Shown: in pieces, positions 1 to 8,186 of the stretch
Layout of the letters: each line of letters begins with the position of its first letter
Position numbering within the stretch: the first letter of the stretch is position 1
NCBI GenBank assembly: GCA_026399025.1
Contig: JAPLRU010000073.1
Span: 1 to 64,000, forward strand
DNA length: 64,000 nt
From: Methylobacter sp.
Lineage (GTDB): Bacteria; Pseudomonadota; Gammaproteobacteria; Methylococcales; Methylomonadaceae
Direction of reading: 5' to 3'
Notes under the pieces: model-generated
The model's input: only the letters and a program-made list of their open reading frames with translations
Told to the model about the DNA's origin: nothing
Database searches by the model: none
Made by a program: the position numbers and the translations under genes

Positions 1-5
1 ATCCG

Positions 6-1964
6 ATAGGGGTAGGAAAGGCTACTAACCTTCCCTCCCTCCAAACCGTGCGTGCGGTTCTCCCGCACACGGCTTTCCAGTCGAGAATTTCCTCATCGGG
101 ATTGACACGCCATAGCATGGGCTTCTTTCATGGTGAAAAGTCCATACCTAGCGAAGTATACATTTGGCATTTGCCGATGTAATTTCTGTGAGCATCCGAA
201 ACTAGATTGTCCTGTGCGTTGTTTGTTCCGCAAACTGCGCAAACGCCGCCTGATAAGACCATCAATAGTGGAAAATGTCCATTTATGGGCATGTTTGAAG
301 TAGTTGAACCAACCTTTAAGCATGGGGTTGAGGTCTTTTACTATCGTTTCCATACTGTCACCGCGTGACCTCCTGGTCTTGCGCCTGATTTTGTTTTTCA
401 ACGCGTCCAGACTAAGCTTCCTGACCCAGCGTTGCCCCGCCTCAAACCGATACCCCAGAAACTCGAAGCCCTGTCCTGCTACCCTACAGTCGCCTATATG
501 GGTTTTGTCAGGATGCAGGGTCAAACTCTTGTCATTGACCCATTGTCTGGCCAATTCCAAGGCGTTTTCGGCCTCTTCTTGGGTCTGGCAGAGTATTACA
601 AAATCATCCGCGTACCTCACCATCGTGTACCCCGATTGCACCATCAGTTTATCCAATGAATGCAAGTACAAGTTAGCCAACAAGGGACTAATAACTGCCC
701 CTTGCGGTGTTCCTGCAACGGGTGTCCATCGATTCAGCCCCTCCATAATATCTTGCTCTAAGTAGTTTTCTATCAGTTTTAGCACTTTGCCATCGCTGAT
801 GAGTTTTTCAACTTCGGCCATCAGCTGGGTATGGGGGATGGAGTCGAAGTAACTCTTTAAGTCCGCATCGACCACCCATGTTTGCCCTGCTTTCAGACAT
901 CCGTCCACTTCTCTTAGCGCAAGCTTGCAACCTCTTAAGGGTCTAAAACCGTAACTGTGATTGACAAATTCATTCTCAAAGATAGGTTCTATAACCATCT
1001 TCAGTGCTGTCTGTACAATCCGGTCTTTCACCGCCGGGATGCCCAATGGACGCTTACCGCCACCTGCTTTAGGGATAAATACCCGTTTTATCGGTAGCGG
1101 TTGATAGCTTCCTTCTTTCAACGCCTGTTGCAGTTCAAGAAGATATTGCCCTTCTTTTGCCGCAAAGCGCTCTATGCTCATTCCATCCACGCCATGGCTG
1201 CCCTTATTCTTTCGTACTTGTCGCCAAGCCGTATTCAGGGTCGCTAAAGCGTAGACTTTATCCATCAAACTAAACCATTTGCCGCCCTTCACACCGTTAA
1301 CCAGTGCTGCCAACATAGGAGCTGTCCATACCGATGCTTCCACCCAAGCCCAAGTGTCTTGAGTTTCTGTTTCTTGTTTAGTTGTTTCCAACACTGACGA
1401 AATAGCTTCATTTAGCTGCATTCTATTTATTTCTCCCATTTTCTCTTCCTACCCCCCTTTGCTCGCCACGGTTTTGCTACCCGTGGTTCTTCCGGTCAAT
1501 TGGACGTGTAACTCAAGGCAAGTTTCACACAACGTCTTGATGTCGGAGATTTTTTTTTTTTTTTAGCTTCCCCTGTGAGCTTTTTTTTTTTTATGGCCTT
1601 GAGTCAACTGACTGACTCGCTACTACGAGGGTTCTGACTCCTGCCGCTGTCACCTCGGCGGTAGGTCTCCCCACTTACTTCAACTTACCTTCTAGACATT
1701 CCGCTCCCAACCACTTGGTAGGCCCAGTTATCGTTTATTCGCCAAGCTCAACGTAACTGATGATTTTCAGGCTTCATTCATCACGCACCCGCAGATTCGC
1801 CGCCTTGCCCTGCCGAATCGGATTCGTTATCCTACGGACTGCCCTTTCGCTTCCAGTTGCTCTCCACCCCATTTCACAATGGCGCAGTTACTTTCAGCTA
1901 CGACGTTATGGCATACGCCGACAGGGACTTTCACCCTGTTGATAAATTGCCCTTGTGGGCGCAC
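6..1964 (-). mobile_element. group II intron (complete, with maturase gene)
   Basis: On the minus strand the element begins GTGCGCCC (1964 downward) and is followed by typical domain I sequence ending a first helix with GTGAAAGTCCCTGTC. It carries a reverse transcriptase gene at 93-1439. Just before its 3' end it has a domain V-like hairpin (about 30-80, arms GCCGTGTGCGG and CCGCACGCACGG) followed by a domain VI-like stem ending CCCCTAT near position 6. The 5' boundary lies directly against a perfect palindrome at 1965-2004. Insertion next to terminator-like hairpins is typical of class C bacterial group II introns, so this is probably class C; that assignment is inference. The exact 3' base is uncertain by a few positions. 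Confidence 0.8.
93..1439 (-). CDS. ltrA: group II intron reverse transcriptase/maturase
   Basis: 448-residue intron-encoded protein that helps the intron RNA fold and copies it into DNA at a new site. Reverse transcriptase blocks are clear: FIPKAGGGKRPLGIP near residue 121, GTPQGAVISPLLANLYL at 243-259, and the catalytic YADD at 276-279. After it comes a maturase (domain X) region with KGWFNYFKHA near residue 390. The protein stops soon after domain X, so there is no HNH endonuclease, as in class C and other endonuclease-free introns. It is read from within the intron RNA and lies in its domain IV. It appears intact and therefore possibly active. Confidence 0.95.
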   Translation of the reverse strand: MGEINRMQLNEAISSVLETTKQETETQDTWAWVEASVWTAPMLAALVNGVKGGKWFSLMDKVYALATLNTAWRQVRKNKGSHGVDGMSIERFAAKEGQYLLELQQALKEGSYQPLPIKRVFIPKAGGGKRPLGIPAVKDRIVQTALKMVIEPIFENEFVNHSYGFRPLRGCKLALREVDGCLKAGQTWVVDADLKSYFDSIPHTQLMAEVEKLISDGKVLKLIENYLEQDIMEGLNRWTPVAGTPQGAVISPLLANLYLHSLDKLMVQSGYTMVRYADDFVILCQTQEEAENALELARQWVNDKSLTLHPDKTHIGDCRVAGQGFEFLGYRFEAGQRWVRKLSLDALKNKIRRKTRRSRGDSMETIVKDLNPMLKGWFNYFKHAHKWTFSTIDGLIRRRLRSLRNKQRTGQSSFGCSQKLHRQMPNVYFARYGLFTMKEAHAMACQSR

Positions 1965-2004
1965 GAGTGCAGGCTTTGCCTGCAAGCAGGCAAAGCCTGC
2001 ACTC
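1965..2004. repeat. perfect 19-bp palindrome at the intron 5' exon boundary
   Basis: Two 19-base arms (GAGTGCAGGCTTTGCCTGC and its exact complement) are separated by two bases. On the minus strand the hairpin ends exactly one base before the intron GTGCG start. Class C group II introns are known to recognise such stem-loops, so this is probably the insertion target. It could also be a terminator or REP-like repeat of the host. Confidence 0.8.
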
Positions 2005-2131
2005 CGGATGCCTGAATGAATGTTGCCCGATCAGCATCTATATCAAGAAACTTGACGCTCAGTTTTGAAAACCGTAAGGTAACTGAAAATCGTTGTTCAA
2101 CGGCTTAACCGACAGCAGGTAATGATGAATT

Positions 2132-3154
2132 ATGAAAATTCTGAGCGTTACCGATATCCGGAAACTGATACAGATCATAGGTCTGCAAAACTTTTTCAAG
2201 CAGCTTATCGGCGCGTTGGAAGAAGATTTCGGCCGCTGGAACGAGTTTACCTTAACCTCACGTTACGGCATGTTTTTTCCGCACGGCGTCATTGAATTGA
2301 TGCCCTGTGCCGACCGACAGTTCTATACCTTCAAATACGTCAACGGCTACCCCGATAATCCGCTGCAAGGCAAACTTACCGTAGTAGCGCTAGGCCTGTT
2401 AAGCGAGGTCGGCAGCGGCTATCCGCTGATGCTCACTGAAATGACCTTATTAACCGCATTCAGGACCGCGGCAACCGGCGTTCTGGCGGCGAAATATCTG
2501 GCTCGGGAAAATGCCGCATCCTTAGCCATTATCGGCACCGGAGCGCAGGCGGAATTTCAGGTATTAGCCTTCGCCGCAACCTATCCGCTGGAAAGCGTCC
2601 GCTTTTTCGATACCGATCCCCTGGCAATGGCCAAATTCTCGCACAATATGGCCGCGCAAAAATTCCGCTTAATGCCTTGCCGCAGTGCCGCCGAAGCCGT
2701 ATGCGATGCCGATATTGCGATAACCGCAACCGCCGCGCAAAAACGCCAATCCCTGTTTGAATTCGAGGATATTGCACCGGGTGCTTATATTCATGCGATG
2801 GGCGGCGACAGTCCGGGCAAAACCGAACTGTCCGCAAAACTGCTGAATCGGGTTAAGCTGGTGGTCGAATACAAGCCGCAAAGTTTGGTAGAAGGCGAAG
2901 TGCAACAATGCAGCGCCGAGCTTATCCATGCCGAATTATGGGAACTGGTGTGCGGGAAAAAGCCCGGAAGACTCGATAACCAAGAAATTACGCTTTTTGA
3001 TTCGGTCGGGTTTGCTTTGGAGGATTATTCCGTGCTTCGAGTGGTTTACGAACTGGCGAAACACTATCACATAGGTACGGAGTCGGCTTTAATACCTGAA
3101 CCCGACGATCCTAAAAACCTGTTTGGCGTATTGCAAGATTTTGATCGGCAGTGA
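2132..3154 (+). CDS. ornithine cyclodeaminase / mu-crystallin family protein
   Basis: 340 residues. Family members use NAD(H) to convert ornithine to proline plus ammonia, or reduce related imines. The sequence shows FKYVNGYP (67-74, with the substrate-contacting Lys of the family at 68), RTAATG (111-116), a Rossmann-type dinucleotide loop GTGAQAE (135-141), and GGDSPGKTEL (224-233), whose Asp corresponds to the catalytic Asp of ornithine cyclodeaminase. Length matches the family (about 330-350). It stands alone, between the intron and tRNA-Asp, so no pathway partner is visible. The ribosome site is weak (AGGT about 11 bases before the ATG). The real substrate cannot be told from sequence; N-methyl amino acid or ketimine reductases share these motifs. 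Confidence 0.75.
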   Translation: MKILSVTDIRKLIQIIGLQNFFKQLIGALEEDFGRWNEFTLTSRYGMFFPHGVIELMPCADRQFYTFKYVNGYPDNPLQGKLTVVALGLLSEVGSGYPLMLTEMTLLTAFRTAATGVLAAKYLARENAASLAIIGTGAQAEFQVLAFAATYPLESVRFFDTDPLAMAKFSHNMAAQKFRLMPCRSAAEAVCDADIAITATAAQKRQSLFEFEDIAPGAYIHAMGGDSPGKTELSAKLLNRVKLVVEYKPQSLVEGEVQQCSAELIHAELWELVCGKKPGRLDNQEITLFDSVGFALEDYSVLRVVYELAKHYHIGTESALIPEPDDPKNLFGVLQDFDRQ

Positions 3155-3168
3155 AATCTGCCGGAAGA

Positions 3169-3245
3169 TGGCGGAGCGGACGGGGCTCGAACCCGCGACC
3201 ACCGGCGTGACAGGCCGGTATTCTAACCAACTGAACTACCGCTCC
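3169..3245 (-). tRNA. tRNA-Asp (anticodon GTC)
   Basis: 77 bases including the encoded CCA. The minus strand reads GGAGCGG for the 5' acceptor arm. The D-arm follows. The anticodon arm is CCGGC-CTGTCAC-GCCGG, giving anticodon GTC. The T-arm has GGTTCGAGCCCC and the 3' acceptor arm is CCGCTCC plus CCA. All stems pair as expected, and the gene looks intact. Confidence 0.97.
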
Positions 3246-3453
3246 GTAATTCGAGCCGCGTATTATATAAAATTACTTCAATTCGTCAAGCGTATTCTTT
3301 AGCCCGAGCTAAAAAACGATCCCTGTTACGACTTCATCCAGACTAAAAGTCTCGCTCCACGTAGTTTGCATAGAGTCCGGAATTAATCGCGGTAGCGCGA
3401 GCCGGGGTTTCCGGCCTTCGAGGCTCCGAAATACCAGGAACCTTTTTGTTGGC

Positions 3454-3631
3454 TCAAGCGATAATCTTCTTGATGCCTTTTACCACCTCCAGCCACGCTT
3501 CATCTTGATCGGCCCAGCTTTTTATAGGCTTGCCCTTCTCCAGTAATACATTGTATTTGGCTACGCACTATATCCGCTTTGCGCAATTCTTCTTGGATAC
3601 TTTTGTCCCATTCCTCTTCAGCAATTCTCAT
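3454..3631 (-). pseudogene. decayed fragment, possibly of a TIR-domain protein
   Basis: No intact gene lies between the tRNA and the PIN gene. On the minus strand, an ATG at 3631 opens a reading frame resembling a TIR core: EEEWDKSIQEELRKADI. It runs into a stop about 40 codons later. A second frame picks up with ADQDEAWLEVVKGIKKII, like the DEAF..V..GI..II tail of bacterial TIR domains. The two halves need a frameshift to join, and the centre is shortened. I read this as a remnant; identity rests on weak similarity by eye. Confidence 0.3.
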
Positions 3632-4050
3632 TATGGAAATTAAAATAAAATCAAATAGATACTGATTCTGTTTTTAATATTCGAGTGCGTTCTATCGCAA
3701 TGCTTGCAAAGTAATCGAAGAGCCGAATGCGTAACAATATCAGCACCCTTGTTCTATAAGGCTTTGCGATACCTATGGAAAATAGGATTCTGTAAAATTA
3801 AAAACAAACCTGGAGATTTAATTTATAACACGTTGATTTAAATATATTTTTAATAATGAGAATTGCTGATTCCTCTTCCGGCAGAATGTCTCTATCATTC
3901 CAAGTGACAATTTTGGCGCACAAACCACTCAAGTTATTGATTAATTAATCTTTATAGTCAATATCTTTTTTGGAATAGGAAATAAATATTTTTTCATAAT
4001 TTTCTCTATGGCTCTGGAATCTTTTTTCTTTCAATAACAACCCAGATCAA
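3632..4050. other. AT-rich intergenic region, nothing recognised
   Basis: About 420 bases downstream of the PIN gene with no convincing reading frame, RNA gene or strong terminator. The base composition is markedly AT-rich, like the three genes to its right, so it is probably part of the same acquired block. Confidence 0.4.
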
Positions 4051-4632
4051 CTAATTCAAGTTAGGGTCGTAGTGCTTAATCCCTGCTTCACGGCAGACTG
4101 CCTTAAGCCCTTTGTCTGAAGTAATCAACGTCAAATCTAAGCCTTTCTGATTAGCTGCTAAAATTGTCCCCGCAACCAAAGCATCATGTGACCCAAACGA
4201 AAACTTGTCAGCATAATTATTCAGTAGCATTTTACCGGAAGCAATTTCATCAGCTCCAACGGAAATAATTTGTGCCTTAATTGATAAGTCTCGACCAGAT
4301 TCAATATCATCAATCAGTTTTCTTAAATGCTTGAATTGCTTTTTGTTTATCCTATTTGCTGCAACAGAAGACGAATATGTATGTGGGCATTTTTGAGGAG
4401 CGTTATCAACAATTACATCTCTTTTACAAAGTTGCTGTGTCGCTTTCGCCGATCCACGTCTGTATTTACCAAGTACAGAATGAATTTCCATTGAGACAAT
4501 TTCGGGGATGAAGAATGAAATTTCTGATCCAGATTGGATTTTGGTCAATAAATGTTGATAAGTATTAGTTTTTACTGGCTGAAATAAAAGAGCATATATG
4601 TTTGTGTCGAGTAAATAAGGTGTAGTCATCAT
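4051..4632 (-). CDS. PIN-domain ribonuclease-like protein
   Basis: 193 residues with a PIN fold pattern: LLDTNIYALLF at the start (first acidic residue Asp9), Glu in PEIVSMEIHSVL, then GSHDALVAGTIL and LITSDKGLKAV near the end, supplying the remaining metal-binding acids. PIN proteins cut RNA, most often as VapC toxins. It is longer than a typical VapC (about 130). No VapB-like antitoxin precedes it; instead its start overlaps the stop of a receiver-domain gene by 4 bases (ATGA), making it the last gene of a kinase-receiver-PIN operon. I infer that its activity or synthesis is tied to that signalling pair. The start could be either of the first two Met codons. Confidence 0.75.
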   Translation of the reverse strand: MMTTPYLLDTNIYALLFQPVKTNTYQHLLTKIQSGSEISFFIPEIVSMEIHSVLGKYRRGSAKATQQLCKRDVIVDNAPQKCPHTYSSSVAANRINKKQFKHLRKLIDDIESGRDLSIKAQIISVGADEIASGKMLLNNYADKFSFGSHDALVAGTILAANQKGLDLTLITSDKGLKAVCREAGIKHYDPNLN

Positions 4633-5075
4633 TCATCATCTTTATGCGGATTAACAAATGCCCCTTGCGAGAGTGAGCCTAACAATTCATCTTTTTCGTC
4701 TTGTGTAAACGGATCAAGAAGTGATTTGACCGTATTGACTGTATCCCATAAATTTGCATCTGCCCCTTTGCTGATATATCTCTCAACTCCCAGATTTATA
4801 AGCTTTTGCATAACCGGTGGGTTTTGATAGTTTGTATAGACGATGACACTTACATAAGTATCAATTTTCCTAATGCCTTCTAAAACTTCATCACCAGTCA
4901 TTTCTGGCAGCTTTAAATCGAGAATAATTAAATCAAAACGCCCTTTTTTCATTTCCTGAAGAGCACTCCTCCCATCTCGAACCCATAGCACTTCAATGTC
5001 TTCTGATTCTAAAGCTTGCTTTAGCATGTCTGCGGTTTTTATCTCGTCTTCGACGAGCATTACGGTACCAATCAT
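4629..5075 (-). CDS. single-domain response regulator (receiver only)
   Basis: 148 residues, essentially one CheY-like receiver domain. Acidic pocket residues are at VEDE (8-11), the phospho-acceptor is Asp53 in LIILDLKLPEM, the conserved Thr region is VIVYTNYQNP, and the Lys is in ISKGAD. After about residue 120 only a short acidic tail follows, so there is no DNA-binding or enzymatic output domain. It overlaps the kinase upstream by 4 bases and the PIN gene downstream by 4 bases. It must act through protein contacts, either on the PIN protein or as a phosphate sink for the kinase. Confidence 0.9.
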   Translation of the reverse strand: MIGTVMLVEDEIKTADMLKQALESEDIEVLWVRDGRSALQEMKKGRFDLIILDLKLPEMTGDEVLEGIRKIDTYVSVIVYTNYQNPPVMQKLINLGVERYISKGADANLWDTVNTVKSLLDPFTQDEKDELLGSLSQGAFVNPHKDDE

Positions 5076-6877
5076 AATTTAGTTTCCTTTTCTAAGTTAA
5101 ATGTTTTGGGAATAGTAATAATGAAACGGGCTCCATTTGTATAGCTTGTATCAACAATGATTTTCCCGCCCTGACTCTTTAACAGATTCCAAACAATGAA
5201 CAGCCCCAATCCTTCACCTTTACCGGGTGCTTTTGTAGAAAAAAAGGGATCAAATATTGTATTTTTATTTTTGAAGGGAATGCCAACGCCGTTATCTGAA
5301 AAAAAGATGCTTACATCTTGAGTGCCATCTTCGACTTTAATGTCAATTTTGTTTTTATCTGTCTTATTACGTTCCTTGATTGCATCAATAGCATTAAGCA
5401 GCAAATTGCTTATTAGCTGATCAAATTTTACAGAGTCTCCGTAAACTGTTACTGGAACTTTAGATGCAATGGTAACTTTAATGTGATTATCATCAAGGCG
5501 CGGTTTTTCTAATTGAACTCTCTTTTTTATACGATCAATTAAATCGTAAGTTTCCAATACATTTCTGCTTGATGTAAGAGGCGACAGGCGTTTAATAAGA
5601 GCTCCCATGCGTTCAGTTTCTTCAAGAATAGAATCAAATATTTTGAAGACACTGTCTTTCGTTAAATTCTTTTCAAGTAATTTCTTGTAGAACTGGATCG
5701 TATAGCGAATATTAGTTATAGGCTGACCCAGCTCATGAGATATGCCAGTAGTAAGATCACTAATAGCCACGAGTTGCTTTTGATGGTTAAGTTGTGAATT
5801 GAGTTCTGATATAGTTGAAGCAATTTCAGTTTCGCTTTCTTCTAATTCTTCAACATATTTGCCTTTCCCTTTATCTTTGGTAATCGAACGTATTGTTGGC
5901 TCCAATCGTTTGATTTCTTCCAACATTCCAAAGCGAATATAAAAGTTTTTCAGTGTTTCGAGAATAGGGAGATTTTGTGCAAAACTTTTTTCAATAATAC
6001 TAAGCACTCGTTGCAATTGAATATTGTCATTCTTTGCTTCAAAATAATAAACAAGTTCGTAAAGTATGTTGAAATCATTGTTTTTGATTAGAGCAGGATT
6101 TTTACTCAGAAAATTATCCACACTGTCATAGTTTTTTATGGTGCGGCATATTCTAAATAACGAACGAGCAGCAACAGCCTCAATGCGTACAGATAATAAC
6201 TCTGTAAGTAGTTTTATTGCTTTGTCGTGTTTTTCGAATTTTTCATAAATTGAAGCGCAATATGTATCAATTCGGCGGGTACTAGAAACGCGCTCACGAG
6301 TTAATACATATTTATCCAACACTTGCTCTAATTGATATCTGTTCTCTTTTTCCAGAATTTTTTCTTGCTTAGTAAATTCATTAAAATTTAAGTCGTCCTC
6401 AAGTAGCTTTATAAATGAGGCAAACTTCGGAGAATGTTCAGGCAAAAAGTTGATAGAAACCATATCAGGTCTAAGTATATCTTTGACTTCCCTGATGACA
6501 TTTTTATCAGCAGAAGATTTATCAATTGTTATGCACAGTTTTTCTGCCAAATCTGATAATTTTTCTTTGGGTAGAACTTGTTGAAGGCGATAGTAGCGTT
6601 TCGCGAAATTGGCAACAAACCTATTTTTTGACAACGGTTGTTTTTTTAGGTACTCACCTAGAGCAATAAATGTTGCTTCATAATCGTTTTGCTGAAAATA
6701 TAAGTCCGCTTGAATTATGGAAAAAAGATACTTATCGGGAAATAAATGTCTTGCTTTGGTACAAAGCTTTGTAGCCTCTTCTAAGTTGCCTGCCAATCGA
6801 AGCTCTCTTATTTCGTCAGAAACTTGTTTCATATTCGACTGTGTGTCGATATCATGCATGGTTTCCACAATTGTCAT
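5072..6877 (-). CDS. soluble sensor histidine kinase with TPR-like N-terminal half
   Basis: 601 residues, no membrane segment, so a cytoplasmic sensor. Residues about 20-340 are helical with TPR-like pairs (LAGNLEEATKLCTKARHLFP, LYFQQNDYEATFIALGEYL), probably the sensing part. A coiled coil around 345-370 leads to the H-box ISHELGQPITNIRYTI with phospho-acceptor His381. The ATP-binding domain has an N-box (LLLNAIDAIKE), G1 (DNGVGIP) and G2 (GKGEGLGLFIVW). First gene of a tightly overlapping trio with a lone receiver and a PIN protein. The layout resembles phosphorelay defence systems such as Detocs (kinase, receiver, effector), but membership is not shown. Confidence 0.88.
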   Translation of the reverse strand: MTIVETMHDIDTQSNMKQVSDEIRELRLAGNLEEATKLCTKARHLFPDKYLFSIIQADLYFQQNDYEATFIALGEYLKKQPLSKNRFVANFAKRYYRLQQVLPKEKLSDLAEKLCITIDKSSADKNVIREVKDILRPDMVSINFLPEHSPKFASFIKLLEDDLNFNEFTKQEKILEKENRYQLEQVLDKYVLTRERVSSTRRIDTYCASIYEKFEKHDKAIKLLTELLSVRIEAVAARSLFRICRTIKNYDSVDNFLSKNPALIKNNDFNILYELVYYFEAKNDNIQLQRVLSIIEKSFAQNLPILETLKNFYIRFGMLEEIKRLEPTIRSITKDKGKGKYVEELEESETEIASTISELNSQLNHQKQLVAISDLTTGISHELGQPITNIRYTIQFYKKLLEKNLTKDSVFKIFDSILEETERMGALIKRLSPLTSSRNVLETYDLIDRIKKRVQLEKPRLDDNHIKVTIASKVPVTVYGDSVKFDQLISNLLLNAIDAIKERNKTDKNKIDIKVEDGTQDVSIFFSDNGVGIPFKNKNTIFDPFFSTKAPGKGEGLGLFIVWNLLKSQGGKIIVDTSYTNGARFIITIPKTFNLEKETKL

Positions 6878-7086
6878 TTCGTCACACTGGCCTTATCGTT
6901 TTATGTCAAACAGCATCGTACCTGATCTATCCGTATAGGTAAAATATCCAATGGTGGCATCGGGGGTAGACTTTAAATGTTACACATCGAATAATAAAAC
7001 AAATGTAATTTACAATGCCTCAACGATTTCAGCCGAGAGGGCGCATCACCTCACTTGTCGATGTCGGCGATTCAACAAAAATCCGC

Positions 7087-7368
7087 TTATCCTTCATCAT
7101 CTAAATACCGATCGTGATTATCGGCCAAATCCTTAGGTAGTGCTTCATCCTGCCAAACATCATCATTCAAAAAAGCATAATCCATACTTTGCGAAACTTC
7201 GCGCTGAATTTTCGCAGCCAACACAGCTTCCTGTTGCCACTGGCCTTTTTGAGTCAGCGCGGTAAATTCAATAAATCCCAATAGATTGGCTAACGCTTCC
7301 TGCGAGATCAAATTTTTAGGAAAACGGATAACCACATCGTCTTGTTCTAATCGTATTTGCGCTTGCAT
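7087..7368 (-). CDS. small hypothetical protein
   Basis: 93 residues, acidic, no recognised domain. A strong ribosome site (AAGGAG, about 6 bases before the ATG) supports it as a real gene. It begins RLEQDDVVIRFPKNLISQEAL, resembling the beta-strand start of some small antitoxins, and contains no Cys or membrane segment. It lies downstream of the decayed hepT and intact mntA on the same strand. An antitoxin role is possible but not shown. Confidence 0.6.
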   Translation of the reverse strand: MQAQIRLEQDDVVIRFPKNLISQEALANLLGFIEFTALTQKGQWQQEAVLAAKIQREVSQSMDYAFLNDDVWQDEALPKDLADNHDRYLDDEG

Positions 7369-7403
7369 TTTTTACTCCTTAACTATTCAGTTTTAAAGGA
7401 TGA

Positions 7404-7756
7404 CTAGGGCTGAATCAATAAACGAACTTGCCGATGAAGTTCGGGTAAATCTTGATGAATGCTTTGCCAAATCAATTCAAAATCGACTTGGAAATAGCTA
7501 TGTGCTATACGATTGCGCAAGGTGGACATCAATGTTCAAGGAACTTGCGGATGACGACCGGCAAACTCGTTATGATAGCGTTCGATATTACGGGCCGCTT
7601 CACCGATAATCTCAAAATTTCTGACGCATCCTGAGTTTTTTCATCCTGCAAAAAAGCCGGCTCATCAATATCTTCAATGTAGCGATAAATACGCTCAATC
7701 GCTTTGACAATATGCTCAAGATAATCCGGAACCCGTAGAATGTCCGCTTTACTCAT
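7404..7756 (-). pseudogene. hepT: decayed HepT-like toxin (DUF86)
   Basis: The first part (7756 down to about 7640) reads DILRVPDYLEHIVKAIERIYRYIEDIDEPAFLQDEKTQDA, a typical HepT start. One base too many or too few near 7635 shifts the frame. The correct continuation, NFEIIGEAARNIERYH, is found in the next frame, followed by TLRNRIAHSYFQVDFELIW with the RxxxxH catalytic motif. A second lesion, TGA where relatives have Trp, interrupts that part just before TLMSTLRNR. HepT is an RNase-type toxin neutralised by the MntA nucleotidyltransferase upstream, which overlaps it by 4 bases. With two lesions the toxin is almost certainly dead. Confidence 0.85.
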
Positions 7757-8043
7757 ACGGCTCTTGCCTCTTTAATGACGCGTTCACGAAATTTGTCAGG
7801 TAAGGCTTTGGGCGTCAATACATCAACCGTAACACGGAGCAATTGGGCTACTTCCAGCTGGATTTTGGCAATATCCATTAGCGTTGTTTCAGCGGTCGGA
7901 TCAACCAGCAAGTCCAAATCGCTGTCTTCGGTATCTTCGCCATGCACCACCGAACCAAACACGCGGACATTGCTCACCCGATGGCTTAAGGCGATTTCAC
8001 GAATCCTATCGCGGTGAAGTTCTAAAGCAAGTGAAGGACGCAT
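7753..8043 (-). CDS. mntA: MntA-type minimal nucleotidyltransferase antitoxin
   Basis: 96 residues. The nucleotidyltransferase motif GSVVHGEDTEDSDLDLLVD supplies the GSx10DxD signature. Proteins of this type transfer AMP to HepT and so block the toxin. The frame is intact and overlaps the decayed hepT by 4 bases, the usual arrangement of the HepT/MntA module. With the toxin broken, the antitoxin may persist as a relic or protect against a second copy elsewhere. Confidence 0.88.
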   Translation of the reverse strand: MRPSLALELHRDRIREIALSHRVSNVRVFGSVVHGEDTEDSDLDLLVDPTAETTLMDIAKIQLEVAQLLRVTVDVLTPKALPDKFRERVIKEARAV

Positions 8044-8186
8044 GAAAATGACCTCGTTGACCTTTGTTGTAAATACGCTTTAGCCCGATAGCTCGGACAT
8101 GCTGTTTATGCCTGATATTGCCAAGCTTTAAATACCATGCGACGAAATAATATTGCATGATCTACCGCATGTTCGCAATTGAACGG

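Noticed and set aside
1760-1942. 60-residue plus-strand frame inside the intron
   Set aside because: It lies antisense to the structured 5' RNA domain of the group II intron.
7400-7634. Two small plus-strand frames opposite hepT
   Set aside because: They are antisense to the decayed hepT sequence, whose protein similarity is clear on the minus strand.
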